Positions 7,958-19,228 are shown, numbered from the stretch's first letter. The stretch: DNA of 64,000 bases from Thalassobius sp. I31.1 (GCF_003031585.1 NZ_PWAA01000042.1:156174-220173), one strand, 5' to 3'. Numbers and translations are program-made. Notes: generated by a model from the letters alone, not told the origin.

Positions 7958-10507
7958 GTGCAGAATACTCCTGACCAGCCCGTTACATCCTATACCCTGA
8001 TCACTGAAGGGGCCCCGATTGCCGTGAATTCCCACGGCGGGCGGGCGAAATGTCTGCAACGGCTGACCCGCCTGAATATGCCCGTGCCGCGCACAGTCGC
8101 GCTGAGTTTCGATTGCGTTCGCGGCATTGCGCAGGGGCAGGTTCCGGATGCGAAGGATATGCTGGCAAGCTTTGGCGACAGACCTGTGGTCTCTGTGCGG
8201 CCATCGTCCGAGGATCCCGACTGGGGCGGGCCGGGGGCGATCCTGAACATTGGTATGAATGCCGCGCGCCATAAGGTCATGGCGGAAGAGCTGGGCCAGG
8301 AAGCGGCAGACCGGTTGTATACCCGGTTTGTGCAATCCTATGCGGTGCATGTTGCGCGGCTGGACCCGGATGAATTTGAGGTCGACGACAGCGACAGTGC
8401 GGATGCGCTGAAACGCGTTCTGGAAGCCTATGAATTCGAATGCGAAGAAGAATTCCCCCAGGATCCGGCCCATCAGCTGGAAGAAGTTCTGCGCTCCATG
8501 GCGCGGGCCTGGGAAGGCACAACCGCGCGGCTTTTACGTCAGGCCAAAGGTGCGCCTGCGGATGCGGGGCTGGGCCTTGTGGTGCAAGAAATGATCTTTG
8601 GACTGGGAAGTGGGGAATGCGGATCCGGTGTCATTCGGTTCATCAATCCGCAGACCGGCCATCGTCAGATTGAGGGGCGTTATAAACGTCAGAGCCAGGG
8701 GCGCGACGCGCTGGATGGCGATGCGGTGTTTCTGCAGAAAGACACGCGCGGCAAGTCGATGGAAGAACTCTGCCCGCCCTGTTACTCGACGCTGACCGGC
8801 TATGGTGCGTCATTGCGTGAGAAACTGCGCGAGGAAATGGAAGTGGAATTCGTCGTGGATAACGGCGAATTGCGCATTCTCGATGCGATCCGGGTGCAAC
8901 GCACGTCCCCTGCGGCTGTGCGTGTGGCGGTGGATCTGGCGAATGATAAGATCATTCCGCGCGAAGAGGCTTTGTTGCGGATTGAACCGCGCGCGCTGAC
9001 GGAACTGCTGCACAGGCAGGTCAACCCGGATGCGCCCCGTGATGTTCTGCTGAAAGGCATTGCCGCCAGCCCGGGGGCTGCCACCGGTAAGATCGTGTTT
9101 TCTGCCACAGCGGCCCAGGCCAGTCAGGCCCGCGATGAAGCCTGTATTCTGGTGCGCCGCGAAACCGCGCCCGAGGATATTCGCGGCATGCATGCGGCCT
9201 CTGCCGTGCTGACCGAACGCGGCGGCATGTCCAGCCACGCAGCGGTGATTGCCCGGGGTCTGGGCCTGCCCTGTATTGTGGGTGCCTCTGATCTGAAGCT
9301 GAAACGCAAGGAAAAACGCCTGATCCTGCCGGATGGCCGTGAGTTGGGCGAGGGGGATCTGATCACAGTGGACGGATCTTCAGGTGACGTGCTGGATGGG
9401 GCTGCTGAACTGCTGGAACCCACCCTTGAAGACGGGTTCCGCACGCTTTTGACCTGGGCTGAGGATGTGAGCGACATTAAGGTGCGCGCCAATGCCGACA
9501 CACCTGCAGATGCGGAAATTGCCCGGCGTTTCCGGGCGCGGGGCATTGGCTTGTGCCGCACGGAACATATGTTCTTTGAACATGACCGCCTGACCCTGAT
9601 GCGTGAGATGATCTTCGCGAACTCCCCTGATGATCGTGCTGCTGCGCTGGATCGCTTACTGCCTATGCAACGGGCCGATTTCAAGAAGCTGTTTGAAATT
9701 ATGCGGGGTGAGCGGGTTTGTATTCGCCTGTTTGATCCGCCTCTGCATGAATTCCTGCCCCATACCCGTGAAGGCATGCGGGAACTGGCCGGGGCGCTGG
9801 ACCTGCCGTTGTCTGACGTGGAACGGCGGGTGAAGGCCCTGTCTGAATTCAACCCGATGCTGGGCATGCGGGGCGTACGTCTGGGGATCACCGTGCCGGA
9901 AATCTACGATATGCAGGCGCGTGCGATCTTTGAAGCGGCGGCTGAGGTTTCTGCAGAGGGTCAGGCGATTATACCAGAGGTGATGATCCCACTGGTTTCC
10001 GCCATGCGCGAGGTTGAGATCGTGAAGGCCCGCATTGATCTGGTCGCAGCCCAGGTGCGTGCGGCATCCGGCGTTGAATTTGATTTCCGCCTGGGCGTGA
10101 TGGTGGAAACACCACGCGCGGCCCTGCGGGCAGAGGAAATTGCGCCGCATGTGTCCTTCCTCAGCTTCGGGACCAACGACCTGACCCAGATGACCTATGG
10201 CTTGTCACGCGATGATGCGGGGCGGTTTATGTCGGAATATGTGCGTCAGGAAGTCTACGCGGAAGATCCGTTCCACACGCTTGATACCGATGGCGTGGGC
10301 GAATTGCTTGAGATCGGGGCAGAACGTGCGCGGCGATCCCAGCCGGATGTCACCCTGTCGATCTGTGGGGAACACGGCGGCAATCCAGAGTCGATTGCCT
10401 TCTGCCGCCAGGCCGGATTCGATTATGTATCCTGTTCGCCTTTCCGGGTGCCTGTGGCCTGGCTTGCCGGCGCACATCTGGCGCTGAAGGATCAGATTGA
10501 AGGTTAG
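7958..10507 (+). CDS. ppdK: Pyruvate, phosphate dikinase
   Basis: An 849-residue protein with the N-terminal ATP-grasp nucleotide-binding domain (first about 330 residues), the swivelling phosphohistidine domain with GGMSSHAAVIARG, and the C-terminal PEP/pyruvate TIM barrel ending in SICGEHGGNPESIAF, which holds the catalytic cysteine. It interconverts pyruvate, ATP and phosphate with PEP, AMP and pyrophosphate, linking the TCA cycle to gluconeogenesis. The start is a GTG at 7958 preceded by AAAAGG. The protein is slightly shorter than typical PPDKs. The glyS-ppdK adjacency is, to my knowledge, common in related bacteria. No kinase/phosphatase regulator gene is adjacent. Confidence 0.93.
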   Translation: MQNTPDQPVTSYTLITEGAPIAVNSHGGRAKCLQRLTRLNMPVPRTVALSFDCVRGIAQGQVPDAKDMLASFGDRPVVSVRPSSEDPDWGGPGAILNIGMNAARHKVMAEELGQEAADRLYTRFVQSYAVHVARLDPDEFEVDDSDSADALKRVLEAYEFECEEEFPQDPAHQLEEVLRSMARAWEGTTARLLRQAKGAPADAGLGLVVQEMIFGLGSGECGSGVIRFINPQTGHRQIEGRYKRQSQGRDALDGDAVFLQKDTRGKSMEELCPPCYSTLTGYGASLREKLREEMEVEFVVDNGELRILDAIRVQRTSPAAVRVAVDLANDKIIPREEALLRIEPRALTELLHRQVNPDAPRDVLLKGIAASPGAATGKIVFSATAAQASQARDEACILVRRETAPEDIRGMHAASAVLTERGGMSSHAAVIARGLGLPCIVGASDLKLKRKEKRLILPDGRELGEGDLITVDGSSGDVLDGAAELLEPTLEDGFRTLLTWAEDVSDIKVRANADTPADAEIARRFRARGIGLCRTEHMFFEHDRLTLMREMIFANSPDDRAAALDRLLPMQRADFKKLFEIMRGERVCIRLFDPPLHEFLPHTREGMRELAGALDLPLSDVERRVKALSEFNPMLGMRGVRLGITVPEIYDMQARAIFEAAAEVSAEGQAIIPEVMIPLVSAMREVEIVKARIDLVAAQVRAASGVEFDFRLGVMVETPRAALRAEEIAPHVSFLSFGTNDLTQMTYGLSRDDAGRFMSEYVRQEVYAEDPFHTLDTDGVGELLEIGAERARRSQPDVTLSICGEHGGNPESIAFCRQAGFDYVSCSPFRVPVAWLAGAHLALKDQIEG

Positions 10508-10766
10508 AATCACCACGCTTAATCCGATGAATGTGATGCAGTGACCGTGGGTGTGCCGTGTTCTCGCTCATCGGCAGAGATGAGTAGTGATGTTTTTGCC
10601 GCATTTTTCCACCTGAATGAGGTGGATAGGTGCTTATCTACCATCCGCCGGTCTGCGCCGGGTTGAAATTTTAACTCTCTCCTCATACTTCACCGCAACA
10701 ACGGGACGACGGAAATTACGGATACCTGTTCTTGGGAACAGCTGTCTTTAACGATGGATGGATGAC

Positions 10767-11459
10767 ATGAGTTTTTACCGTATGACCGCTGCCGCGGGCT
10801 TTATCCTTGCTCTCACCGGTTTTGGTGCAGTTGCAGATACAACCAACCCGGCAGAAGGTAACTTCGCTGAACAACTGACCATGATGATTGGTGCGGAACG
10901 TGCGGCCCTTGGGGAAGTGCGTACAAGCCGTCTGCGCCAGCTGACTTTGCCACCTGTGGAAACCCGCGATGCGGCGCGCACTGCAGCGCCTGCGGGGGAT
11001 GTGGAATATACACGTGACTGGGTGAACGCGCAACCAACACCCGCAGCAAGCGCAGATCTGACCTGTCTGTCTGAAGCCCTGTATTTCGAAGCACGTGGCG
11101 AAAGCGTGGAAGGCCAGTTTGCGGTGGCTGAGGTGATCCTCAACCGTGTGGACAGCGCGCGTTTTCCAAACAGTGTCTGCGGTGTGATCAACCAGGGCAC
11201 CGGCCGCAAATACCAGTGCCAGTTCACCTATACCTGTGATGGGCGCGCTGAAATTGTGAATGAGCCCCGCGCTTATGACCAGGTGCAGAAAGTGGCTGCG
11301 ACCATGCTGAACGGCGGCGAACGCAGCCTGACAAGCGGCGCAACCTATTACCATACCCGCGCTGTGAACCCACGCTGGGCACGCCAGTTCAACCGGACAG
11401 CAACGATTGGGGTGCATTTGTTCTACAAACCACCACAGCGCCTGTCGCAATATAACTGA
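10767..11459 (+). CDS. Secreted cell-wall hydrolase, SleB-like (Hydrolase_2)
   Basis: A 230-residue protein with an N-terminal signal peptide (MSFYRMTAAAGFILALTGFG, cut near AVA-DT) and a C-terminal SleB-type domain from CLSEALYFEARGE, whose glutamate is the presumed catalytic acid, through EVILNRVDSARFPNSVCGV. Such proteins cleave peptidoglycan in the periplasm. The ATG at 10767 is preceded by GGATGGA; an in-frame ATG also occurs at 10758. A terminator follows immediately. The 250 bases upstream (10508-10757) contain no gene I can support. Confidence 0.85.
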   Translation: MSFYRMTAAAGFILALTGFGAVADTTNPAEGNFAEQLTMMIGAERAALGEVRTSRLRQLTLPPVETRDAARTAAPAGDVEYTRDWVNAQPTPAASADLTCLSEALYFEARGESVEGQFAVAEVILNRVDSARFPNSVCGVINQGTGRKYQCQFTYTCDGRAEIVNEPRAYDQVQKVAATMLNGGERSLTSGATYYHTRAVNPRWARQFNRTATIGVHLFYKPPQRLSQYN

Positions 11460-11463
11460 TTTC

Positions 11464-11494
11464 TGAAACGTCGCCTGTAGGGCGGCGTTTTTGT
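11464..11494 (+). terminator. Rho-independent terminator after the SleB-like gene
   Basis: The stem AACGTCGCC/GGCGGCGTT around TGTAG is followed by TTTTTGTTTGT. Confidence 0.85.
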
Positions 11495-11648
11495 TTGTCG
11501 GGGTGGCCGTGAGCACCATACCGCTAACGACAGCTTCAATCCCAAAGCAACGCAATTAATATCGTGACACGCCGCGCGACTTTTTCTGGTTGTTTTATAT
11601 TCAACTGTTCTTGCATGATGTTGGCAACGTCCAACGGTGAGGTTCTGA

Positions 11649-11951
11649 ATGCCAATCAATGTTTTCTCTAACTGTGAGGATACCTTAGCGGCTGAAGAGA
11701 AATCTAAATCCCTGGCCTGGCTGTGCGACGAAACCTGGGATCTGTCTGCACAACTCTTTGAATTTGAACGTTGGCTGGAAAAAGACGGGCAGAACCTTCC
11801 GAAAGGCAGTTACATCGCGGATATCGGTTTTAACGCACGACCCGCAAGCGGCGGTGGCGGCACCTTGTCGGTCTCGGCAATGCAAACACTCGTGACGATC
11901 GGGATGGAAGTGTGGTTTTCTGAGTACTGTAAAGAGCAGGAAACCACATGA
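11649..11951 (+). CDS. Small hypothetical protein, 100 residues
   Basis: The frame opens with an ATG at 11649 preceded by GGTGAGG at a fitting distance, and third-position composition looks coding. The protein is soluble and acidic, with no signal peptide or membrane segment. It has a Trp/Glu-rich N-terminal half (LAWLCDETWDLSAQLFEFE) and a glycine-rich patch PASGGGGTLSVSAM. I do not recognise a family. It stands alone between the SleB-like gene and folB, with non-coding stretches of about 150-190 bases on both sides. Confidence 0.55.
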   Translation: MPINVFSNCEDTLAAEEKSKSLAWLCDETWDLSAQLFEFERWLEKDGQNLPKGSYIADIGFNARPASGGGGTLSVSAMQTLVTIGMEVWFSEYCKEQETT

Positions 11952-12104
11952 GGTACATCGCCGCCTGACAAATTGCGGAATACCGAAGCATTTTACCCTT
12001 AGTAGGGGGGGCTCTACGTTTCTTTTGCCTGGGGTGGCGTTTTCTTCCCTTCATCCTGTTTGTGGTTTTGGCTATGAAGGCGGGAAGAGATGTAAGGATG
12101 TGGA

Positions 12105-12920
12105 ATGTCTGAAGAAACGAAAGCTGTATTCGGCCACCCTGTGATGCGGGCAGAGGCGCTGGCGCTGGAAGGTGTGGCGGATCGTCTGTCCCTGCGTGAC
12201 TATGAGGTTGCGGTTGAAGTCGGGGCGTTTCAGCTGGAACGGGATGTGTTGCAGCGCCTGCGTTTCAATGTGGCGGTTGAGATCGCATCCCCTGGCGAGG
12301 CTGCGGGCGATGATGTGGACGCGATCCTGTCTTATGACAAAATCACAGAAGCCATTGATTATGAACTGGCGGCGGAACGGCTGAACCTGCTGGAAACACT
12401 CGCGGAACGTATTGCGGCGCGGATCCTGCTGGAACCACAGGCGAAACGGGTGTTTCTGCGTATTGAAAAGCCCGATCGCGGGCCTTTTGTGCTGGGGCTT
12501 GAGATCGTGCGCGAGGCTGGCCTGGTTGAGGTTGAAGCCGCGACAGGCCCGGTGGCGAAAATCGTTGTCGTGCCTGCGGGGCAGGGTGTGGGCATCTTGC
12601 CCGAAGGTCCGGTGGTGATTGTGCCGGAAGCTGCGGCGCAGGCGGGTTTTGACGCGGTGACAGATGCGCGGATGACCCTGCTGGAAGCAGAGAAGAACGC
12701 CTGGCGCATTGCGGCGGCGCATGACCAGATGGATGTGATCGCAACGCGCACGGAACTGGACTGGGCGTTGAAAAACGGACGCGTGCCGGTCTGGGCCCCG
12801 TCGCGGATGCTGTTTGACACGATGGGTGCCCCGATGTCTGGCAGCGCGATGGAACAGGCGCAGTGGCTTGCGGATGAGCTGGGTGGCAGTGGTGTGGAAA
12901 TGCTGGAGGATCAGGCATGA
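12105..12920 (+). CDS. folB: Dihydroneopterin aldolase, long form
   Basis: The 271-residue protein contains the T-fold aldolase signature in its first half: DRLSLRDYEVAVEVGAFQLER, then ILSYDKITEAIDYEL and ERLNLLETLAERIA. It cleaves 7,8-dihydroneopterin to 6-hydroxymethyl-7,8-dihydropterin and glycolaldehyde in folate synthesis. Classical FolB proteins have about 120 residues; the C-terminal half here (from about residue 145) is an extension I cannot assign. The stop overlaps the start of folP by 4 bases, consistent with coupled expression. Confidence 0.82.
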   Translation: MSEETKAVFGHPVMRAEALALEGVADRLSLRDYEVAVEVGAFQLERDVLQRLRFNVAVEIASPGEAAGDDVDAILSYDKITEAIDYELAAERLNLLETLAERIAARILLEPQAKRVFLRIEKPDRGPFVLGLEIVREAGLVEVEAATGPVAKIVVVPAGQGVGILPEGPVVIVPEAAAQAGFDAVTDARMTLLEAEKNAWRIAAAHDQMDVIATRTELDWALKNGRVPVWAPSRMLFDTMGAPMSGSAMEQAQWLADELGGSGVEMLEDQA

Positions 12921-13924
12921 GTGCAGAGAAAAGCTATTATCGCCCGCTGGCGCAAATGGGGGCTGCACGCCCTGAGGATGCACTGTTTATCGCGGGTGGC
13001 TGGTCCTGGTTCACCCATGCGGAACATCTGACGCGGGACGGATCGCAGGGCTTTGTGCATGTCGCGGATCTGCCGGAAGATGCGCGCGCGCGCCTGACCG
13101 CGCCAAGGGCTGATATTGTGAGCCTGAATTTTGATGCGCCAAAGATCATGGGCATTCTGAACGTGACACCGGATAGTTTTTCGGATGGCGGCAGGTTTAA
13201 CGCCCCAGAGGCGGCTTTGGCGTGGACCCAGGCCCTGGCGGCAGAAGGTGCGGATATCATCGACATTGGCGGGGAATCCACACGCCCCGGCGCAACCTAT
13301 GTGCCGGTTGTCGAGGAATGCGCACGCACGGTGCCGGTGATTGAAGCGGTGCGGGCCGGGTCTGACGTGCCGATCTCAATTGACACGCGCAAAGCACAGG
13401 TCGGGGCCGCAGCCCTGAAAGCCGGTGCTGATGTGATCAATGATGTGGCGGCGTTCACGTTTGAGCCGGAACTTGCGCAGGTCACAGCCGCCGCCGGTGC
13501 GCCGGTCTGTCTGATGCATGCCCAGGGTGACCCGACCACCATGCAGGACAATCCGCAATATGAGAACGTCTTGCTGGATGTCTATGATTTCCTTGAAGAA
13601 CGTATCGCATTTGCAGAAAGCCTTGGGATCAGCCGCGATCAGATCATCGCCGATCCGGGTATTGGCTTTGGCAAGACCCTTGATCACAATCTGGCGCTTT
13701 TGCAGAACATCAGCCTGTTCCACGGGCTGGGCGTGCCTGTTCTGTTGGGGGCGTCGCGTAAGAAATTTATCGGAACCCTGGGCAATGCACCACAGGCGGA
13801 AGATCGCGCAGTGGGTTCTGTTGCCGTGGCGCTTGCTGCAATTGCGCAGGGCATTCAGATAATAAGGGCCCATGACGTGGCTGAAACGCGCCAGGCCATG
13901 GTGTTGTTTGCAGCGACGAGCTGA
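12917..13924 (+). CDS. folP: Dihydropteroate synthase
   Basis: The 335-residue protein has all DHPS signatures: MGILNVTPDSFSDGG, IIDIGGESTRPGA, DVINDVAAF, and the C-terminal GASRKKFIG. It condenses p-aminobenzoate with the pterin pyrophosphate to form dihydropteroate and is the sulfonamide target. An extra N-terminal segment of about 75 residues precedes the barrel, longer than in E. coli. The ATG overlaps the folB stop. glmM follows after 24 bases, giving a folB-folP-glmM unit. Confidence 0.95.
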   Translation: MSAEKSYYRPLAQMGAARPEDALFIAGGWSWFTHAEHLTRDGSQGFVHVADLPEDARARLTAPRADIVSLNFDAPKIMGILNVTPDSFSDGGRFNAPEAALAWTQALAAEGADIIDIGGESTRPGATYVPVVEECARTVPVIEAVRAGSDVPISIDTRKAQVGAAALKAGADVINDVAAFTFEPELAQVTAAAGAPVCLMHAQGDPTTMQDNPQYENVLLDVYDFLEERIAFAESLGISRDQIIADPGIGFGKTLDHNLALLQNISLFHGLGVPVLLGASRKKFIGTLGNAPQAEDRAVGSVAVALAAIAQGIQIIRAHDVAETRQAMVLFAATS

Positions 13925-13948
13925 GGCGGAAGCATAAAAGGCAGTGAT

Positions 13949-15292
13949 ATGAGTAAGAAACTTTTCGGAACCGATGGTGTACGCGGGTTGGCCAATACCT
14001 GGCCAATGACGGCTGAAATGGCGCTGAAGCTGGGCGCTGCTGCCGGGCGTCACTTTCGCACTGATGGCACAAACGGCCACCGGGTTGTGATCGGAAAAGA
14101 TACACGCCTGTCCGGTTATATGTTTGAAAACGCCCTGACCGCTGGTCTGACCAGCACGGGTATGAATGTTCTGCTGCTTGGCCCGACGCCGACGCCAGCC
14201 GTTGGTTATCTGACGCAATCCATGCGCGCGGATCTGGGCATCATGATTTCTGCCTCACACAACCCGCATCATGACAATGGCATCAAGTTCTTTGGCCCGG
14301 ACGGGTTTAAACTGTCTGACGAGGACGAAGCCGCGATTGAAGCGCTTCTTCAGGAAGACATTCAGCCGGCGCAGCCGATGAACATTGGCCGCGCGAAACG
14401 TGTGGATGATGAAACCGGACGCTATGTTGAAAATGTCAAAATGACCTTCCCGCAGGATCTGTCCCTGAGCGGGCTGAAGATTGTGCTGGATTGCGCCAAT
14501 GGCGCAGCCTGGCGTGCAGCACCGCTGGTACTGTGGGAGCTGGGCGCAGAGGTGATCCCCCTGGGCGTTGCGCCAAATGGTTTCAATATCAATGAAAACT
14601 GCGGTTCAACCCATCCTGAAACGGCGGCAGAAGCTGTGATCGCCCATGGGGCAGACGTGGCCCTGTGCCTGGATGGGGACGCGGACCGGATCATTGTGAT
14701 TGATGAAAAGGGCCAGGTTGCCGATGGCGATCAGATCATGGCGCTTCTGGCGACCCGCTGGTCTGAGGAAGGCCGGTTGAATAAGAACACGCTGGTGGCG
14801 ACCGTCATGTCGAACCTCGGGCTTGAGAATTACCTGTCTGAAAAAGGTATTGCCCTGCATCGGTCCGCAGTGGGCGACCGCCATGTTGTGGCGGCGATGC
14901 GGGCTGAGGGTTATAACTTGGGTGGCGAACAATCCGGCCATATCGTGATGACGGATTACGGCACAACCGGTGATGGCCTGGCCGCAGGTCTGCAGTTTGT
15001 GGCAGAGATGGTGCGCACCGGCAAACCTGCCAGCGCGCTTGCCAAAACCTTTGAAACCGTGCCGCAGCTTTTGCAGAATGTGCGCTATGCCGCCGGGCAG
15101 GATCCGCTGGAAAAAGACGTGGTGAAAGCGGCGATTGCAGATGCTGAAGCAGAACTTGCGGGCAAAGGTCGTCTGCTGATCCGCAAATCCGGTACAGAAC
15201 CTCTGATCCGGGTCATGGCAGAATGCACGGATGCTGTGATGCTGGAACGCGTGGTAAAAGGGCTTTGCGCCCTGATTGAAGACAACCTGTAA
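13949..15292 (+). CDS. glmM: Phosphoglucosamine mutase
   Basis: The 447-residue protein starts with [13 protein letters not shown], contains the active-site serine loop [17 protein letters not shown], the metal-binding DGDADR and the C-terminal phosphate loop [12 protein letters not shown]. It converts glucosamine-6-phosphate to glucosamine-1-phosphate for UDP-GlcNAc, and so for peptidoglycan and lipopolysaccharide. It probably lies in the same transcription unit as folP. It converges with the EamA transporter gene, with only 3 bases between the stop codons. Confidence 0.96.
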   Translation: MSKKLFGTDGVRGLANTWPMTAEMALKLGAAAGRHFRTDGTNGHRVVIGKDTRLSGYMFENALTAGLTSTGMNVLLLGPTPTPAVGYLTQSMRADLGIMISASHNPHHDNGIKFFGPDGFKLSDEDEAAIEALLQEDIQPAQPMNIGRAKRVDDETGRYVENVKMTFPQDLSLSGLKIVLDCANGAAWRAAPLVLWELGAEVIPLGVAPNGFNINENCGSTHPETAAEAVIAHGADVALCLDGDADRIIVIDEKGQVADGDQIMALLATRWSEEGRLNKNTLVATVMSNLGLENYLSEKGIALHRSAVGDRHVVAAMRAEGYNLGGEQSGHIVMTDYGTTGDGLAAGLQFVAEMVRTGKPASALAKTFETVPQLLQNVRYAAGQDPLEKDVVKAAIADAEAELAGKGRLLIRKSGTEPLIRVMAECTDAVMLERVVKGLCALIEDNL

Positions 15293-15295
15293 GTC

Positions 15296-16228
15296 TCAGG
15301 ATTTTGGCGCGCTGCGGGTGAACAGACGTTTCAGCGCGCCATATTGTGCCAGTGCCACGCCCGCCAGGATCAGGGCCAGAGCCTGAAACAAGGCCGGGGG
15401 CAGATCTTCAGAGAGGATCCAGGCGCCAAAGATCACCGACCAGACCGGCACCTGATAGTTGACTAGGGACATAAACACGGGGCCTGCGGTGCGGATGACC
15501 ACGACGCGCAACAGATTGGCCGCTGCGGTGGGAACGAGGCCCAGCAGAGACACCCAGAACAATGTCATGCCGCTGATCATAGGGGGCAGACCTTCGGTGA
15601 TCAGGGCTGCGGGAAAGACCAGAACACAGCCGATCAGCAACAGAACCGCCGCCAGTCCCATGGAGTCAATCGGCGGCAGCCGGCGCACAGAGATTGAGCT
15701 GACAGCATAGCACAGGGTTGCCAGAAGCACGGCGATACGTCCGGCCCATTCAAAGGCGTTGCCGGAACTGTCCAGCGCCGTGCCGCCAATCAGCAGGTAG
15801 ACACCGACAAAGCCGATACACATGCCAAGCGCCCGTCGCCAGGTCATCCGTTCACCGGGCACAAAGAAATGCGCAAGTGGCAGGACCATCAGCGCAATGG
15901 CCGCCATAGACACGCCGGTGAAGCCGGATGTCACATATTGTTGCCCCCAGGACAAAAGCATGAAGGGCACGGCGGTGGAAAACAGGCCAACAAAGATCAG
16001 GGCCGCAATGGCACGGGCATCCGGGCGTTGTTCAAACAGTTTAAACCCCTGTGTCCCCCAGATCGCCGTCAGCAGAAGTGCAGCAAAGCCGATCCGTCCG
16101 GCGGCAAGCCAGAAAGGGGTGATCCCCCGCAGGGCCAGTTCCATCACCATGAATGTACCGCCCCAGGTGACGCCCAGAAGGGCGATCATGATCCAGGAGG
16201 ATGGGGTGATTTGGGGTTGCTGTGACAT
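15296..16228 (-). CDS. DMT-superfamily (EamA) transporter
   Basis: A 310-residue protein from the ATG at 16228, which is preceded by GGGAGGCC; an upstream in-frame ATG at 16255 lacks such a site. It has ten predicted membrane segments in two EamA repeats, with the typical start IALLGVTWGGTFMVMELAL. The family exports small metabolites. It lies 61 bases downstream of the Rieske oxygenase gene on the same strand, so export or uptake of that enzyme's substrate or product is possible (inference). Confidence 0.85.
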   Translation of the reverse strand: MSQQPQITPSSWIMIALLGVTWGGTFMVMELALRGITPFWLAAGRIGFAALLLTAIWGTQGFKLFEQRPDARAIAALIFVGLFSTAVPFMLLSWGQQYVTSGFTGVSMAAIALMVLPLAHFFVPGERMTWRRALGMCIGFVGVYLLIGGTALDSSGNAFEWAGRIAVLLATLCYAVSSISVRRLPPIDSMGLAAVLLLIGCVLVFPAALITEGLPPMISGMTLFWVSLLGLVPTAAANLLRVVVIRTAGPVFMSLVNYQVPVWSVIFGAWILSEDLPPALFQALALILAGVALAQYGALKRLFTRSAPKS

Positions 16229-16289
16229 GGGGCCTCCCGGTGGGATCAAACCCACAGAGAGAACTCTGTATTATTGTCAGCGTCAACTA

Positions 16290-17447
16290 TTATTCTGTGC
16301 TACAGTTGTCGTTGACCTGGCTTTGAAAGCTGTGGATCGGATCTTCTGCACCGACCCCTTTCGCAAGCGCTGCCACCGACCAGTGGGGCGAGGCCATGGA
16401 ACGCTGCATTTTCTCACAGACCCAGACGTCTTCGGTCTGGAAATCTCCGGTTTCAAGCGGATGGTCTGTCCAGTTTTTGCTTTCGATCAACCCGGTTACC
16501 GCGTCATAGCCCGGGGTGCTGTCCAGCGGTTCTTTGTAGCTCCACCATGATTTCGGTGACCAGGTTTGCGTGCGCAAAATCGTGGTGGTGGCATCCACGG
16601 GTTGCAGTGTGGAAATCGTCAGGGACCAGGGTGAGGGCACGATCATCGTCAGCGGATACAGCATGTAAACGCCGCCATATCCGGGATCAGCCGCGCCCTT
16701 GATCTTTTTCATGCCGGTGCCCGCGGCCTGTTGTTCGACAAACATCGGGATGCGGTTGCGAATGCCGTCGCGTTCCGTCGAATACCAGACCAGGTGATCG
16801 CCGTGCTGTGCCCATTCGTTCAGGCCCGGTTTCGGTCCGCCCAGCGTCTTTTCATGCAGATAGGCCAGGTGATAACCGTCAATCGCGTTTTCATAAAAGA
16901 CCTTCCAGTTGCATTGCATCAGGTAGGTGAAGGTTTCGCTGCGTTCCAGCGCCGGATCATTGATGTCGTGGGGGAAGGGGGCGGTGTTCAGCGGGCCAAT
17001 CCAGGCCTCAAAATCCGCACGCGCATCGGCATTTACAAAGATCATACCTTTCCAGCAGCCAATGGCAGCATCATGCAAATTGTTGGCCGTGCGGTCGAGA
17101 TCGGGGAAACATTCGGCGCGATCCGGGATGCCGCGCAGCTGACCATCAAGGCCGAAGGTCCAGCGGTGATAGGGGCAGACCAGGGTTTTACCGGCATTGC
17201 CGCGTCCTTCCAACAGTTCGGTGCCGCGATGACGGCAGAGGTTTTTGAAGGCCCGCAGTTCGCCGTCATTACCCTGCACCACGCAAAGCGGGGTCAGCCC
17301 CGCGCGCAGGGTGATGTAATCGCCGGTTTCCGAAAAATCGCTGTCAAACCCGGCCAGCTGCCAGTGCCCGTCAAAAAGCGTTTCCTGTTCGCGCTGAAAC
17401 CAGTCCTGGCTGGTATAGGCTTCGCGGGGAAGGATCTGATGGGGCAT
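16290..17447 (-). CDS. Rieske non-heme iron oxygenase, alpha subunit
   Basis: The 385-residue protein starts at the ATG at 17447, preceded by CGGAGATT; the longer in-frame opening from 17564 overlaps the ilvC terminator and is unlikely. The Rieske [2Fe-2S] ligands are in CRHRGTEL and CPYHRWTF. The mononuclear iron site is ENAIDGYHLAYLHEKT (two histidines), with a carboxylate probably in QTEDVWVCEKM. This fits ring-hydroxylating oxygenases and the N-demethylating group acting on betaines or carnitine; the substrate is not decided by sequence. No ferredoxin reductase gene is adjacent. Confidence 0.85.
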   Translation of the reverse strand: MPHQILPREAYTSQDWFQREQETLFDGHWQLAGFDSDFSETGDYITLRAGLTPLCVVQGNDGELRAFKNLCRHRGTELLEGRGNAGKTLVCPYHRWTFGLDGQLRGIPDRAECFPDLDRTANNLHDAAIGCWKGMIFVNADARADFEAWIGPLNTAPFPHDINDPALERSETFTYLMQCNWKVFYENAIDGYHLAYLHEKTLGGPKPGLNEWAQHGDHLVWYSTERDGIRNRIPMFVEQQAAGTGMKKIKGAADPGYGGVYMLYPLTMIVPSPWSLTISTLQPVDATTTILRTQTWSPKSWWSYKEPLDSTPGYDAVTGLIESKNWTDHPLETGDFQTEDVWVCEKMQRSMASPHWSVAALAKGVGAEDPIHSFQSQVNDNCSTE

Positions 17448-17562
17448 GATAATCTCCGTGCTGGCTGTGTTGCTGGCAACAGAACTATGCGCGGAAATGG
17501 TATCTGGGAACAGGGGGAGGTCTGGTTGCGCAAGATGGGTGTGGGGATGCGCAAGATCAGTC

Positions 17563-17593
17563 ACAAAAAAGCCCCCGCGATTGCAGGGGCTTT
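17563..17593 (-). terminator. Rho-independent terminator of ilvC
   Basis: Reading the minus strand, AAAGCCCC pairs with GGGGCTTT and is followed by TTTTTTGTG, just downstream of the ilvC stop. Confidence 0.8.
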
Positions 17594-17615
17594 GATATTC
17601 GGTAAAGCGTGAAAC

Positions 17616-18752
<1,137 letters not shown>

Positions 18753-18760
18753 TCAATGAG

Positions 18761-19228
18761 ATGAAATCTATGCAAATCACAGATGCGGATCGCAGGATAT
18801 TGCGCCAGTTGCAGGCAGAACCGACTTTGACAAACGCGGAACTGGCTGAACGGGCCGGAACCAACACCGCCACCTGTGCCCGCCGTCTGGAACGGATGCG
18901 GGAAGGGGGGAGTTATCTGGGACAGCGTGCCGTGATTGACTGGGCGAAGCTTGGGTATGAGGTTGAAGTGTCTCTGCGCGTATCGCTGGACAAGACCGTA
19001 CCGCGTGCTTTTGATGAATTTATGGAAGTGGCACGCGAGATCCCCGAAGTGGTGGAATTGCAGACTTTCCTGGGGCAGGTCGATGTGCGCCTGTCGGTAC
19101 TGGCGCGGGATATGAGGCATTATCAACAGCTGTATCGTAGCAAAATCCTGACCCTGCCGCATATCGCCGATATCGAAGCCCTGATGCAGGTGGCTGAAAT
19201 CAAATCCAGCCGGGGGCTGCCGTTATGA
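18761..19228 (+). CDS. Lrp/AsnC-family transcriptional regulator, first of a tandem pair
   Basis: The 155-residue protein starts at the ATG at 18761 (a TTG at 18749 is less likely). The N-terminal AsnC-type helix-turn-helix DRRILRQLQAEPTLTNAELAE is followed by an RAM/AsnC ligand-binding domain with EVVELQTFLGQVDVRLSVLARD. It is divergent from ilvC and overlaps the next regulator by 4 bases. A role in branched-chain or other amino acid control is suggested by the neighbour, not shown. Confidence 0.88.
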   Translation: MKSMQITDADRRILRQLQAEPTLTNAELAERAGTNTATCARRLERMREGGSYLGQRAVIDWAKLGYEVEVSLRVSLDKTVPRAFDEFMEVAREIPEVVELQTFLGQVDVRLSVLARDMRHYQQLYRSKILTLPHIADIEALMQVAEIKSSRGLPL

